DNA of 64,000 nucleotides, taken from positions 1 to 64,000 of the forward strand of contig JAPSLP010000014.1 of assembly GCA_031180665.1 (NCBI GenBank), given 5' to 3'. The stretch's first letter is position 1; each line of letters begins with the position of its first letter. This DNA is from Cupriavidus sp. GTDB lineage: Bacteria; Pseudomonadota; Gammaproteobacteria; Burkholderiales; Burkholderiaceae. The translations under genes were made by a program, and so were the position numbers. Shown here piece after piece: positions 7,611 to 16,853 of this stretch. The notes below the pieces were generated by a model that saw only the letters and a list, made by a program, of their open reading frames with translations, searched no databases and was not told the origin of the DNA.

Positions 7611-10037
7611 ATGACCGAACAACAACGATCACCGAATCACACCGCAATCCAGGCGCAGGGCCGCCAGCCCGCGCGCCGGCCAGTCCGGGCGCTGCGTCCG
7701 CTGGTGCTGGCCATGGCCGGCTGGTCGCTGGGCGCGCACGCGCAAGGCCAGGCGGTCGGCTCGGCGATTCCCGCGCTGCCGGCGGCGGAGCCCACGGCGG
7801 CCGAGGCCCCGGACCCGCGCCAGCCGCCGCGCCCGGGCGAACTGATCCCCTACCTGTCGGAGCCGGCCACCTGGGGCAGCGCGCAGGGCGATCCCAGTGC
7901 GCCGACCTATGTCTCCGGCGACAGCATGACCGGGTACAACGAGCGCGGCCTGGAACTGCAGGGCAATGCCGAGCTGCGCAGCGACGGCGCGGTGATCAAG
8001 GCAGACAAGCTGACCTACGACCAGGACAGCGACGAAGCGCTGGCGACCGGCAATGTCCGGCTCTCGCGCGAAGGCACGCTGGCGGTCGGCCCCGAGGCGA
8101 AGCTGCGGGTCGAGGCCAACGAAGGCTACATGCTGTCGCCGGATTACTACTTCCAGCAGACCGGCGGTTCGGGCACGGCCGAGCGCATCGACTTCCTGAA
8201 CAAGAACCAGAGCACCATCCAGCGCGCCACCTACACCACCTGTTCGCCCGACAATGCGGACTGGTATTTCAGCGCGCGCCAGCTCGATCTGGACAGCGAC
8301 CGCCAGGTCGGCACCGCGCACGGCGGCGTGCTGCGCTTCTTCGATGTGCCGATCCTGGCCGCGCCGGCGGTGACCTTCCCGCTGACCGACGAGCGCCGCA
8401 GCGGCTTCCTGCCGCCGCTGATGGCCTACAGCTCCCGCTCGGGCTTCGACCTGACGGTGCCGTACTACTTCAATATCGCGCCGAACCGCGACCTGACGCT
8501 GTATCCACGCGTGATGAGCGAGCGCGGCGCGCAGCTCGGGGGCGACTTCCGCTATATCGGCGACGGCTATGCGGGCCGGATCCGCGGCGAGTTCCTGCCG
8601 AACGACCAGAAGACCAACTCCGACCGCTGGCTGTACTCGATCCAGCATAGCCAGAACCTGGCCAAGGGGCTGAACGCCTATGTGAACCTGAACCGGGTAT
8701 CGGACGACCGCTATCCGGACGACCTGACGCGCACGGTCGCACAGTCGACGCTGCGGCAGTACACGCAGGAGGGCGGGGTCACCTACAACTGGCAGGACTT
8801 CTCGCTGCTGGCGCGGGTGCAGACCTTCCAGACGCTGGCACCGAGCCAGCCGACGTACGAGCGCGTGCCGCAGTTGAACGGCAAGTTCACGCGCTACAAC
8901 TGGGGCGGCTTCGACGTGCAGGTCGAGGCCGACTACACGCGCTTCCGCATCCCGCTGACGACCACCGGCTTGCAGCAGCCGCAGGGTGAGCGCGTCTTCA
9001 TCCAGCCGTCGATCAGCTATCCGATCGTGCGCCCCGGCTGGTTCGTGACGCCCAAGGTCATGTTCAACGCGGCCCAGTACCAGATGGAGCCGTCGACCAA
9101 CACGTCGGGCGCCAATAACACGCTGACCCGCTCGGTGCCGACCTTCAGCCTCGACGGCGGCATGACGTTCGAGCGCGACGCGCCGACCATCAGCCGGTTG
9201 TTCGGCACCAAGTACCTGCAGACGCTGGAACCGCGCCTGTTCTACGTCTACACGCCGTTCCGCGACCAGAGCGCGTTCCCGCTGTTCGACACGGTGCAGT
9301 CGGACTTCGGCTACGGGCAGATCTTCAGCGAGAACCCGTTTACCGGCTACGACCGCATCGCCGACAACAACAAGCTGACCGCGGGCCTGACGACACGCCT
9401 GATCGAGTCCGAGACGGGCATCGAACGCTTCCGTGGTACGCTGGCGCAGCGCTTCGACTTCAGCGGCCAGCGCGTGCAGCTGACCGGCACGCTGGACGAC
9501 GCGGAGAGCGGCTATTCCGATCTGCTGGCCGCCACCACGATCCAGCTGTTCCGCGGCTACTACATCAATGCCGGGATGCAGTACAACCCGGAAAACGACC
9601 GGGTGATCCAGTCGAACATCGCGTTCGCGTGGCGGCCCGAGGCGCGCAAGGTGCTGAACGTCGGCTATCGCTACCGGCGTCCGACCACGGTGACCGACAA
9701 TACCGCGATCGACCAGTTCGAGATCTCGAGCCAGTGGCCGATCACGCGGCGGACCTACGGCATCGGGCGTGTCGCCTACGACATGAGCGCCAACCAGCTG
9801 GTCGATACGCTGCTGGGGCTCGAATACGCCGCCGACTGCTGGGTGGGCCGCATCGCCTACCAGCGTTTTCGCAATACCACGCAGGGCTACACCGGCCGGG
9901 TGTTTCTGCAGGTGGAGTTCCGCGGGCTGTCGAAGATCGGCTCCAATCCGCTGGATATCATGAGGTTGAACGTGCCTGGCTACGAGCCTGCCACGGCCGC
10001 GCCGATCCCTCAGACCCAGTTCGACCATTACGAATGA
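7611..10037 (+). CDS. lptD: LPS-assembly outer-membrane protein LptD
   Basis: Outer-membrane beta-barrel that inserts lipopolysaccharide into the outer leaflet with LptE. The 808-residue product has a basic N-terminus and signal-like segment (LVLAMAGWSLGAHAQ, about residues 32-46), an OstA/LptA-like jellyroll domain (about 100-230) and a long barrel rich in alternating aromatic residues. It contains only two cysteines, in TTCSPDNADWYF and in AADCWVGRIAY, placed like the inter-domain disulfide partners of E. coli LptD. The start at 7611 lacks a strong ribosome site and is tentative. surA follows after six bases, a classic operon with its own chaperone. Confidence 0.93.
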   Translation: MTEQQRSPNHTAIQAQGRQPARRPVRALRPLVLAMAGWSLGAHAQGQAVGSAIPALPAAEPTAAEAPDPRQPPRPGELIPYLSEPATWGSAQGDPSAPTYVSGDSMTGYNERGLELQGNAELRSDGAVIKADKLTYDQDSDEALATGNVRLSREGTLAVGPEAKLRVEANEGYMLSPDYYFQQTGGSGTAERIDFLNKNQSTIQRATYTTCSPDNADWYFSARQLDLDSDRQVGTAHGGVLRFFDVPILAAPAVTFPLTDERRSGFLPPLMAYSSRSGFDLTVPYYFNIAPNRDLTLYPRVMSERGAQLGGDFRYIGDGYAGRIRGEFLPNDQKTNSDRWLYSIQHSQNLAKGLNAYVNLNRVSDDRYPDDLTRTVAQSTLRQYTQEGGVTYNWQDFSLLARVQTFQTLAPSQPTYERVPQLNGKFTRYNWGGFDVQVEADYTRFRIPLTTTGLQQPQGERVFIQPSISYPIVRPGWFVTPKVMFNAAQYQMEPSTNTSGANNTLTRSVPTFSLDGGMTFERDAPTISRLFGTKYLQTLEPRLFYVYTPFRDQSAFPLFDTVQSDFGYGQIFSENPFTGYDRIADNNKLTAGLTTRLIESETGIERFRGTLAQRFDFSGQRVQLTGTLDDAESGYSDLLAATTIQLFRGYYINAGMQYNPENDRVIQSNIAFAWRPEARKVLNVGYRYRRPTTVTDNTAIDQFEISSQWPITRRTYGIGRVAYDMSANQLVDTLLGLEYAADCWVGRIAYQRFRNTTQGYTGRVFLQVEFRGLSKIGSNPLDIMRLNVPGYEPATAAPIPQTQFDHYE

Positions 10038-10043
10038 CGGACC

Positions 10044-11549
10044 ATGATGAAGCGTCAAGCAGTCTCCGTATTTTCCGTTGCCGCGGCTTCGTCGCGGCGT
10101 TCGCGCGGCATCGTGCTGTCGGCATTGCTCGCCTGCGTGGCCGTACCGGCTGCCGCGCAGCTCAAGGCACCCGGTGGAGCCGGCTCGGCGCCGCGCGCCA
10201 CCGGCATCTTCGTGCCGCAAGGCTCGCAGGCCACGCCGCCGACTTCGCCCACCCAGCCGCGGCTGGGTTCGGGCCAGCGCGGCCGCTCGCAGCTGGTCGA
10301 CGAGGTGGTGGCGATCGTCAACAACACCGTGATCACGCGGCGCGAGCTGCTCGATAGCGCCGACGAGATCGAGAACCAGCTGCGTACGGCCGGCCGCCCG
10401 ATTCCGCCGCGCGAGGAGCTGCTCGCCGACGTGCTGGAACGGCTGGTGATGGAGCGCGTGCAGACCCAGGCCGCGCAGGACGCCGGCATTCGCGTGACCG
10501 ACCAGGAAGTCGACCGCGCGATCGAATCGGTGGCGCAGCAGAACCGCATCAGCGTGGCCGACCTGCGTGCGCAGGTCGACCGCAGCGGCATGACCTGGGA
10601 CAAGTACCGCAGCGAGCTGCGCAAGCAGGTGCAGGTGATCCGGCTGCGTGAGCGCGAGGTCGATTCCAAGGTGCAGGTGTTCGACGGCGAGATCGACAAC
10701 TATCTGGCCGCGCGCGCGGCGCGCAGCGGCGCCGCGCCGGCCGGCGAGGCCCAGTACGACGTCGCCCAGATTTTCGTGCGCGTGCCCGAGGGTGCCAGCG
10801 AGGCGCAGAAGGCGCAGCTGCGCGCCAAGGCCGAGGGGCTGCTCAAGCAGGCTCAGGGCGGCGCGGACTTCGCGCAACTGGCGCAGAACAATTCCGACGG
10901 CGCCGAAGGCGCCAAGGGCGGCTCGCTGGGGTATCGCGAGATCGGCCGTCTGCCGGCGCAGTTCGCCAACGCCGTGCTCGATCTGCAGCCCGGCAAGGTG
11001 GTGCCGGAGGTCGTCGAAAGCCCGGCCGGTTTCCATGTCCTGAAGCTCGCCGGCAAGCGCACCGCGCCCGCCGGCGGCGATGTGGCGCCGAGCCGTATCA
11101 CGCAGACGCAGGTGCGCCATATCCTGATCCGCACCGGTCCTAACATGCCCGAGGCCGAGGCCCGCCGCCAGCTGTCCACGCTGCGCGACCGCATCCAGCA
11201 CGGCACCAAGTTCGCGGATATCGCCAAGCGCTATTCGCAGGATGGCTCGGCGCAGAATGGCGGCGAGCTCGGCTGGGTGTCCCCTGGCGAACTGGTCCCC
11301 GAGTTCGAGCAGGCGATGAACCGGCTGCGCCCGGGCGAGGTCTCCGAGCCCGTCACCAGCCAGTTCGGCGTGCACCTGATCCAGGTCGACAATCGCCGCG
11401 AGGTGGAGGTGTCGCCGGAGAAGCAACGCGACTTCGCTCGCGCCGAGGTGCGTGAGCAGAAGCTGCGCGCCGCCTACGAGGACTGGCTGCGCCAGCTGCG
11501 CTCGGCCGCCTACGTTGAATACCGGACCAACCGCGAGGCGACCCGCTAA
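10044..11549 (+). CDS. surA: Periplasmic chaperone and peptidyl-prolyl isomerase SurA
   Basis: Folds outer-membrane proteins, LptD among them, in transit through the periplasm. The 501-residue protein has an N-terminal signal peptide (IVLSALLACVAVPAAAQ, cut near residue 39), an N-terminal chaperone domain (VDEVVAIVNNTVITRREL near residue 86), and two parvulin domains: about 235-330 (AQIFVRVP, then GGSLGYREIGRLP) and about 355-455 (VRHILIRT, then GGELGWVSPGELVPEF). It starts six bases after lptD; an ATG one codon later is equally possible. SurA-PdxA-RsmA coupling is conserved in many proteobacteria. Confidence 0.95.
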   Translation: MMKRQAVSVFSVAAASSRRSRGIVLSALLACVAVPAAAQLKAPGGAGSAPRATGIFVPQGSQATPPTSPTQPRLGSGQRGRSQLVDEVVAIVNNTVITRRELLDSADEIENQLRTAGRPIPPREELLADVLERLVMERVQTQAAQDAGIRVTDQEVDRAIESVAQQNRISVADLRAQVDRSGMTWDKYRSELRKQVQVIRLREREVDSKVQVFDGEIDNYLAARAARSGAAPAGEAQYDVAQIFVRVPEGASEAQKAQLRAKAEGLLKQAQGGADFAQLAQNNSDGAEGAKGGSLGYREIGRLPAQFANAVLDLQPGKVVPEVVESPAGFHVLKLAGKRTAPAGGDVAPSRITQTQVRHILIRTGPNMPEAEARRQLSTLRDRIQHGTKFADIAKRYSQDGSAQNGGELGWVSPGELVPEFEQAMNRLRPGEVSEPVTSQFGVHLIQVDNRREVEVSPEKQRDFARAEVREQKLRAAYEDWLRQLRSAAYVEYRTNREATR

Positions 11550-11582
11550 AGGGCCCGCCACAGGCTCCGTCCTGCAACCACG

Positions 11583-12677
11583 ATGACCGCGCCGTCCGCC
11601 ATACCCTCAGCCCCGTCCGTTCCATCGCATCCGGCCGTGTCGCTGCCGATCGCGATCACGACCGGGGAGCCGGCCGGCATCGGTCCGGACATCACCATCC
11701 GGGCGGTGCTCGAGCTGGCGGGTAGCCAGGCTGGGACGCGCTTTCATGTGCTGGGCGACGCCCGGCTGCTGGCCGAGCGCGCCGCGGCGCTCGGATTGGC
11801 CCAGGCGTGGCAGGGCAAGCTCGATGCGGGCGCGGCGGTGGTCGAAGATATCCCGCTTGCTGCCCCGTGCACGCCGGGCGTGCTCGACGCGCGTAACGGC
11901 CGCCATGTGCTGGCGCTGCTCGATGCGGCGTTGGCCGGCCTGCGGCCGGAGCCGGGGCAGGCCGCGCGCTATGCGGCGGTCGTCACCGCGCCGGTGCAGA
12001 AGAGCACCATCAATGATGCCGGCGTGCCTTTCACCGGCCATACCGAATATCTGGCCGAGCGGGCCGGCGTGCCGCGCGTGGTGATGATGCTGGCCGGCCC
12101 GCAGCCCGCGCATGGCAATGCGATGCTGCGGGTGGCGCTGGCCACCACGCACCTGCCGCTGCGCGCCGTGCCCGATGCGCTGGACGTGCCGATGCTGCTC
12201 GAGACGTTGACGATCGTCGACACCGACCTGCGTCGCCGCTTCGGCCTGGCCCATCCCCGCATCCTGGTGACCGGCCTGAACCCGCACGCGGGCGAGAGCG
12301 GCCACCTCGGGCGCGAGGAGATCGACATCATCGCGCCGGCGCTGGCCAAGGCGCGGGAGGCCGGTATCGACGCGCGCGGCCCCTATCCGGCCGACACGCT
12401 GTTCCAGCCCCGGCTGCTGCGCGATGCCGACTGCGTGCTCGCGATGTACCATGATCAGGGCCTGGCGCCGCTGAAATACGGCACCTTCGGCCATGGCGTC
12501 AATATCACGCTCGGCCTGCCGTTCATCCGCACCTCGGTCGACCACGGCACCGCGCTGGACCTGGCCGCCACGGGCCGCGCCGAACACGGCAGCATGATCG
12601 AGGCGATCCGCTGCGCGATCGGGATGGTCGGCCACACCGAGCGGGGCCTGCATGGCGAGCCGCCGGCCGGACACTGA
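11583..12677 (+). CDS. pdxA: 4-hydroxythreonine-4-phosphate dehydrogenase
   Basis: NAD-dependent, metal-requiring enzyme of the DXP-dependent pyridoxal phosphate pathway. The 364-residue protein carries [13 protein letters not shown] near residue 25, the substrate and metal segment TGHTEYLAE in the middle, [13 protein letters not shown] near 240, and [11 protein letters not shown] near 286, all typical of PdxA. The first 20 residues are a Pro/Ser/Ala extension not needed for the fold. Located 33 bases after surA and 10 bases before rsmA. Confidence 0.95.
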   Translation: MTAPSAIPSAPSVPSHPAVSLPIAITTGEPAGIGPDITIRAVLELAGSQAGTRFHVLGDARLLAERAAALGLAQAWQGKLDAGAAVVEDIPLAAPCTPGVLDARNGRHVLALLDAALAGLRPEPGQAARYAAVVTAPVQKSTINDAGVPFTGHTEYLAERAGVPRVVMMLAGPQPAHGNAMLRVALATTHLPLRAVPDALDVPMLLETLTIVDTDLRRRFGLAHPRILVTGLNPHAGESGHLGREEIDIIAPALAKAREAGIDARGPYPADTLFQPRLLRDADCVLAMYHDQGLAPLKYGTFGHGVNITLGLPFIRTSVDHGTALDLAATGRAEHGSMIEAIRCAIGMVGHTERGLHGEPPAGH

Positions 12678-12687
12678 AGAGACATCG

Positions 12688-13500
12688 ATGCGTTCCCCTG
12701 TGCACCAGGGCCATACGGCCCGCAAGCGATTCGGCCAGAACTTCCTGGTCGACGACAGCATCATCCATGGCATCGTCAATGCCATCGATCCGCAGGCCGG
12801 CGACCTCGTCGTCGAGATTGGCCCCGGCCTGGGCGCGCTGACCGAGCCGCTGCTGGAGCGGCTCGATCATCTGCACGTGATCGAACTGGACCGCGATCTG
12901 GTCGAACGGCTGCGCCGCCGCTACGGCGATCGCATGACGATCCACGCGGGCGATGCGCTCGCCTTCGATTTCGACCAGTTGAAGCAGCCTGGGCGTGGGC
13001 TGCGCATCGTCGGCAATCTGCCGTACAACATCTCGAGCCCGCTGCTGTTCCATCTGATGGAGTTCGCCGATCACGTGCGCGACCAGCATTTCATGCTGCA
13101 GAAGGAGGTGGTCGAGCGGATGGTGGCCGAGCCGGGCAGCAAGGCCTTCGGCCGGCTCTCGATCATGCTGCAGGTGCGCTACCACATGGAGTACGTGCTC
13201 GACGTGCCGCCGGAGTCGTTCAATCCACCGCCCAAGGTCGATTCGGCGGTGGTTCGCATGATTCCGTGGCCGCGCCATGAGGACGGCCGGCTGCGCTCGC
13301 CGTACGCCGCCTGCGACATGACCGTGCTGGGCGATCTGGTCACCGCCGCGTTCTCGCAGCGGCGCAAGGTACTGCGCAACACGCTGTCGATGCTGCGCGG
13401 TCACGTCGACTTCGACGCGATCGGCTTCGATCTCGGCCGGCGTGCCGAAGAGGTGCCGGTGGCCGAGTACGTCGAATTGGCCAATCGCATCGGCGCTTAA
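12688..13500 (+). CDS. rsmA: 16S rRNA (adenine1518-N6/adenine1519-N6)-dimethyltransferase
   Basis: Dimethylates two adjacent adenines near the 3-prime end of 16S rRNA late in small-subunit assembly; also called KsgA. The 270-residue protein has [15 protein letters not shown] near the N-terminus, the SAM-binding [15 protein letters not shown], and the catalytic [10 protein letters not shown]. The start at 12688 follows a GAAGAG ribosome site; the open frame extends 12 codons upstream inside pdxA. Last gene of the lptD-surA-pdxA-rsmA run. Confidence 0.95.
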   Translation: MRSPVHQGHTARKRFGQNFLVDDSIIHGIVNAIDPQAGDLVVEIGPGLGALTEPLLERLDHLHVIELDRDLVERLRRRYGDRMTIHAGDALAFDFDQLKQPGRGLRIVGNLPYNISSPLLFHLMEFADHVRDQHFMLQKEVVERMVAEPGSKAFGRLSIMLQVRYHMEYVLDVPPESFNPPPKVDSAVVRMIPWPRHEDGRLRSPYAACDMTVLGDLVTAAFSQRRKVLRNTLSMLRGHVDFDAIGFDLGRRAEEVPVAEYVELANRIGA

Positions 13501-13710
13501 TACGCCTCACGCGCCTCCCACGCGCTGTCGGGTTGCTTTCGACTTCGCGGCTTCCCTGCTTCGGCCTGCGCAAGTCGCTCGACTGTGTCGGCCGCCCCGC
13601 GCAAGAACTCCACCCGAATGCTAAAGCGCGCCTTCCGGCGCGGATGAGAATCGCGCCGCGGCAGGCCGAGAGCCGTGCCGCACGATCCCTCAACCGCAAA
13701 GGAGCGCAGC

Positions 13711-14967
13711 ATGCAGGCACGCCGCACCACAATCGAGATACCGCTGATGCCGACCGGCCCGCGGCCAGAGCCCGTTCCCGGCGCACGCAGCGCCAGCAGG
13801 GCACGCAGCGCCAGCGTCCACCACGCAGGCCGCGAACTGGCGCTGGCGCTGCGGCGCCACGACGGCGCGGCGGTCCGCGAGTGGCTTCGGCGCGAACCGA
13901 GCGTGGTCGACTGGCACGACGAGCAGCGCAACACGCCCTTGCACACGGCGATCCGGTCGCGTTGCGAACCGGAGCTGATCAATACGCTGCTTGCCCACGG
14001 GGCCGATCCCGCCTTCGCCAATCGCGACGGCGATACCTGCATGCATCTGGCGCTGAGCCTGCGTCCGACCATGCCCGCCGTGGTGCAGTCGCTGTTCGAC
14101 CAGGGGCGCTGGCGCCGCGGCATCGGCCTCGGCGCCCTTGGCAAGCCGAACCGGGACGGGAGGACCGCGCTGGAGCTGGGCAGGGATGTCGGGGGCGCGC
14201 CGGCGCGAGGCCATGCGGCGATCCTGCCGGAGCTGGAATTGGCGCTGGCGAACTGGATGAATGCGTTCGTGGTCAGCGTGCTGGCCGCAATCCATGCCGA
14301 CGATGCGGACGCGATGCGCCATCTGGTCACCACCGGCGACTGGTGCCTCGAAATGCCGGTGGACGACGAGCTGGATCTGTTGCAGCTGGCCTTGCAACAC
14401 AACGCGCCGCGCGTGGCCTGCTCCATCATCGATCTGGCCGTGGCGGTCGACAATCCCCTCGTGCTGGAACAGCCGGACGCCAAGCTCGGCATGACGCCGC
14501 TGATGACGGCCGTAGCGCTCGGAGCAGGCGAGCCGTTTGCGCGCCTGCTGCTCCATGGCGTCCCGCTCGATGTCCATGGGCCGCTCGGCATCGCCGCGCT
14601 GCATCTCGCGGCATCGTCAGGTCAGCGGTACGCCGTACAGCAATTGCTGGCCGCCGGGGCATACCCGGACATCCGCAACGACATCGGCGCCTCGCCGATG
14701 ATGATGGCAGCGGCGGCGGGCCGGCTGGACATCGTCAGGAGCCTGTGCGATGCGGGGGGCAAGATCAACGGCCGCGATGCCCTGGGCCGCACGCCGCTGA
14801 TGTATGCATACCTGAGCGACCAGCCAAAAGGCGTCATCTCGAAGTTGATCATGGCCGGGGCGCGGCGCGATATGGCCGACGACATGGGCTCGACCGTCAA
14901 GGACTACCAGTTCCAAAGCGACCGTCGCCGGGCGGCGAGGGGCGAGGGGCGATGTGCCATCCTTTGA
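13711..14967 (+). CDS. Ankyrin-repeat protein with C-terminal CAAX-like box (effector candidate)
   Basis: A 418-residue protein starting at ATG 13711 behind an AAAGGAG ribosome site. It has a basic Ser/Arg/Pro N-terminus (1-40), one ankyrin unit at 73-100 (NTPLHTAIRS, LLAHGADP), a divergent helical middle (130-255), and four ankyrin units at about 260-288, 293-320, 327-354 and 359-388 (GRTPLMYAYLSD). The last 14 residues are a basic stretch (RRRAARGEGR, 405-414) followed by C-A-I-L and the stop. That is the layout of eukaryotic prenylated small GTPases and of Legionella AnkB. No signal peptide or membrane segment is evident. It sits alone between rsmA and gloA. A function in host cells is inference; a cytosolic scaffold with a chance C-terminus is the alternative. 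Confidence 0.85.
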   Translation: MQARRTTIEIPLMPTGPRPEPVPGARSASRARSASVHHAGRELALALRRHDGAAVREWLRREPSVVDWHDEQRNTPLHTAIRSRCEPELINTLLAHGADPAFANRDGDTCMHLALSLRPTMPAVVQSLFDQGRWRRGIGLGALGKPNRDGRTALELGRDVGGAPARGHAAILPELELALANWMNAFVVSVLAAIHADDADAMRHLVTTGDWCLEMPVDDELDLLQLALQHNAPRVACSIIDLAVAVDNPLVLEQPDAKLGMTPLMTAVALGAGEPFARLLLHGVPLDVHGPLGIAALHLAASSGQRYAVQQLLAAGAYPDIRNDIGASPMMMAAAAGRLDIVRSLCDAGGKINGRDALGRTPLMYAYLSDQPKGVISKLIMAGARRDMADDMGSTVKDYQFQSDRRRAARGEGRCAIL

Positions 14968-15004
14968 GGCCGCGCCGTGCTGCGCGCCGCACCGGCGGAG
15001 GCCG

Positions 15005-15412
15005 TCACGGCCGGCTGGCGTCCCGCGTCGAATTGCGCTCGATCAGCTCGATCTTGTAGCCGTCCGGGTCTTCGACGAAGGCGATCACCGTGGTGCCGCC
15101 CTTCACCGGGCCCGCCTCGCGCGTGACCTTGCCGCCGGCCGCGCGAATGCGCTCGCAGGCGAGGGCCGCATCGTCCGTTTCCAGTGCGATATGGCCGTAG
15201 GCGGTACCCATCTCGTACTGGTCCACGCCGTAGTTGTAGGTCAGCTCGAGCACCGCGGTTTCGCTCTCGGGTCCGTAGCCGACGAAGGCGAGCCGGTACT
15301 TGTATTCGGGATTGTCGCTCTCGCGCAGCAGCTGCATGCCGAGCACGCGGGTGTAGAAATCGATCGAGCGCTGCATGTCGCCGACACGGAGCATGGTGTG
15401 GAGGAGTCGCAT
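15005..15412 (-). CDS. gloA: Lactoylglutathione lyase (glyoxalase I)
   Basis: Metal-dependent enzyme isomerising the methylglyoxal-glutathione hemithioacetal to S-lactoylglutathione in the cytosol. The 135-residue product has the vicinal-oxygen-chelate fold with the four expected ligands: His5 ([10 protein letters not shown]), Glu56 (AVLELTYN), His74 (YGHIALE) and Glu122 (GYKIELIE), the short Ni-type GloA pattern. An AAAGG ribosome site precedes the ATG. The gene is a housekeeping island between two accessory-looking genes on the opposite strand. Confidence 0.95.
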   Translation of the reverse strand: MRLLHTMLRVGDMQRSIDFYTRVLGMQLLRESDNPEYKYRLAFVGYGPESETAVLELTYNYGVDQYEMGTAYGHIALETDDAALACERIRAAGGKVTREAGPVKGGTTVIAFVEDPDGYKIELIERNSTRDASRP

Positions 15413-15659
15413 GGATTCAAACCTTTGTGGATCGTTTTTTAGGCGAGGGTGTAGTGTAGTCCGATTTGCCTGAACAGGTTACGTGGGTGCCCGCGGAGAG
15501 AGACGCTTGTCCAATGCCGCCGGAAGTGGTGCTTTTAAGCCGTGGGAAGCCCGCCGACGCATCAATTTCCGAAATGCCGCATCAGCAGTCGCTGCGTTAA
15601 GCAACCTCCCCGGATATTGCCTACGATCGCGCCTCATCTTTACGCCAATTGGAGAAGTA

Positions 15660-16853
15660 ATGTTTGTGTTTCGTTCACTTCCGGCCGCGACCGAGGCATT
15701 CAAGGCTTATGTGCGGGGGGAAAGCGTACCGCCGTCCGATGACAGCACCCCACAGGCCCAGTTGCATGACAGTCAGCCGCACGGAACGTCCGGGGCGTTG
15801 GCCGCTTCGGAATCGACGCAATCCAACGCGGAAGCCGGGCAGGTACCCAACCCCGTCGACGGCGACGCAGGCGCGGCAACGAGCGAACCCCAGCACGAGG
15901 CGCCGCAGCGAGTCCATCCTGACTTTGCTGGGGCAATGCCAGCTCTGGAGAAGCAGCGCCGGTCGCCGTCAGTCACCGGGCACAACGAGGCTGCCGCCGA
16001 GGATCCTTGCAAGAAACTGATCGAGGCGGTTGCCGCGAACGATGCCGAGGTGGTGACGTCATGCCTGGTGGATCCCGCTGTGCTGTTAGACGCCACCAAC
16101 AAGTCGACGGTATTCGAACACGCCATGGCACGCATCACGCGTGGAACCCAGCAAGGGGTGGCCCTCATGCTGCTCGCGGCATTACCTGCCCCCCCGTTCG
16201 CTTTCAAGGTCGTCACCGGCAATGCCGATCTGCTGCACACCCTGGTGGCCGCCTTGCGCCGTCTCGGTCCGCTTGACGAAAGCAGATCCGAGCATCGTGA
16301 GGTGATCCAGACGCGCAACGACATTGCCTCGACCATCCTTCGCCATATTGGTAAATCGCGCGCTGCAACCGCGGCCAACCTTGCAGGGCGATGTGCCGAA
16401 GACCTGCTGACCCTCGCCGTGCAATGCGGAAAGGAAACGGTTGATGAGCTCGCACGGGTGTCGGGCATCTCGGTGAGCGGCGAGACCGGCCATCAGCTGC
16501 TGACCACGGCGGCGCAGAACAAGGAATGGGCGTTGATGGCGAAGGCGCTGAATGCCGGAGCCAAATGGCGCTCGGCGCAGGAAGCGCGTTCCCAGATCGC
16601 CCTGGCCATGAAGAGCAATGTATCAGTCGAGCCGAACGACATGGTCTCCATGTTTCGCGCGTTGAAGGCCAGTGCGCAGTCGGATGGGCTCTTCTCAAGA
16701 TTCTTTGCGTGGCTGCGCTACGGCTCGGATGCGTGGATCAACGAGCCACTGTCGGACGGCAATACGTTGAACGACCTGGCCGCAAACTGCCCGCACTCCC
16801 ATGCCTGGACCCAGGCGCTGAACGACGTCGATATCCAAGGCGGTCGTCAATAG
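15660..16853 (+). CDS. Unknown 397-residue protein, effector-like, degenerate ankyrin-like helices
   Basis: I do not recognise this protein. ATG 15660 follows a strong GGAGAAG ribosome site; the open frame continues upstream but without one. Residues 1-20 (MFVFRSLPAATEAFKAYVRG) are followed by a long Ser/Gln/Pro/Asn-rich, probably disordered region to about residue 110, then helical repeats such as LIEAVAANDAEVVTSCLVDP, LLTLAVQCGKETVDELARV and LLTTAAQNKEWALMAKALNAG that resemble weak ankyrin units. G+C is visibly lower than in neighbours (near 57-60 percent in several lines). No signal peptide or membrane span. Its 3-prime end overlaps the ygjP-like gene by 7 bases, convergently. A disordered N-terminus plus helical repeats resembles type III substrates; that is inference only. 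Confidence 0.75.
   Translation: MFVFRSLPAATEAFKAYVRGESVPPSDDSTPQAQLHDSQPHGTSGALAASESTQSNAEAGQVPNPVDGDAGAATSEPQHEAPQRVHPDFAGAMPALEKQRRSPSVTGHNEAAAEDPCKKLIEAVAANDAEVVTSCLVDPAVLLDATNKSTVFEHAMARITRGTQQGVALMLLAALPAPPFAFKVVTGNADLLHTLVAALRRLGPLDESRSEHREVIQTRNDIASTILRHIGKSRAATAANLAGRCAEDLLTLAVQCGKETVDELARVSGISVSGETGHQLLTTAAQNKEWALMAKALNAGAKWRSAQEARSQIALAMKSNVSVEPNDMVSMFRALKASAQSDGLFSRFFAWLRYGSDAWINEPLSDGNTLNDLAANCPHSHAWTQALNDVDIQGGRQ

Noticed and set aside
7629-11561. A 1310-codon open frame on the minus strand opposite lptD and surA
   Set aside because: It is the reverse-strand shadow of two well-identified genes. High third-position G/C removes stop codons from the opposite frame; it has no recognisable domain and a biased composition. 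Many other long opposite-strand frames in the window were dropped for the same reason.
13538-13563. TTCG-N18-TTCG upstream of the ankyrin-CAAX gene as a Ralstonia hrpII box
   Set aside because: The type III regulon box needs exactly 16 bases between the two TTCG halves. The available pairs are spaced 18 and 12 bases, so it does not qualify. No such box is seen before 15660 either.
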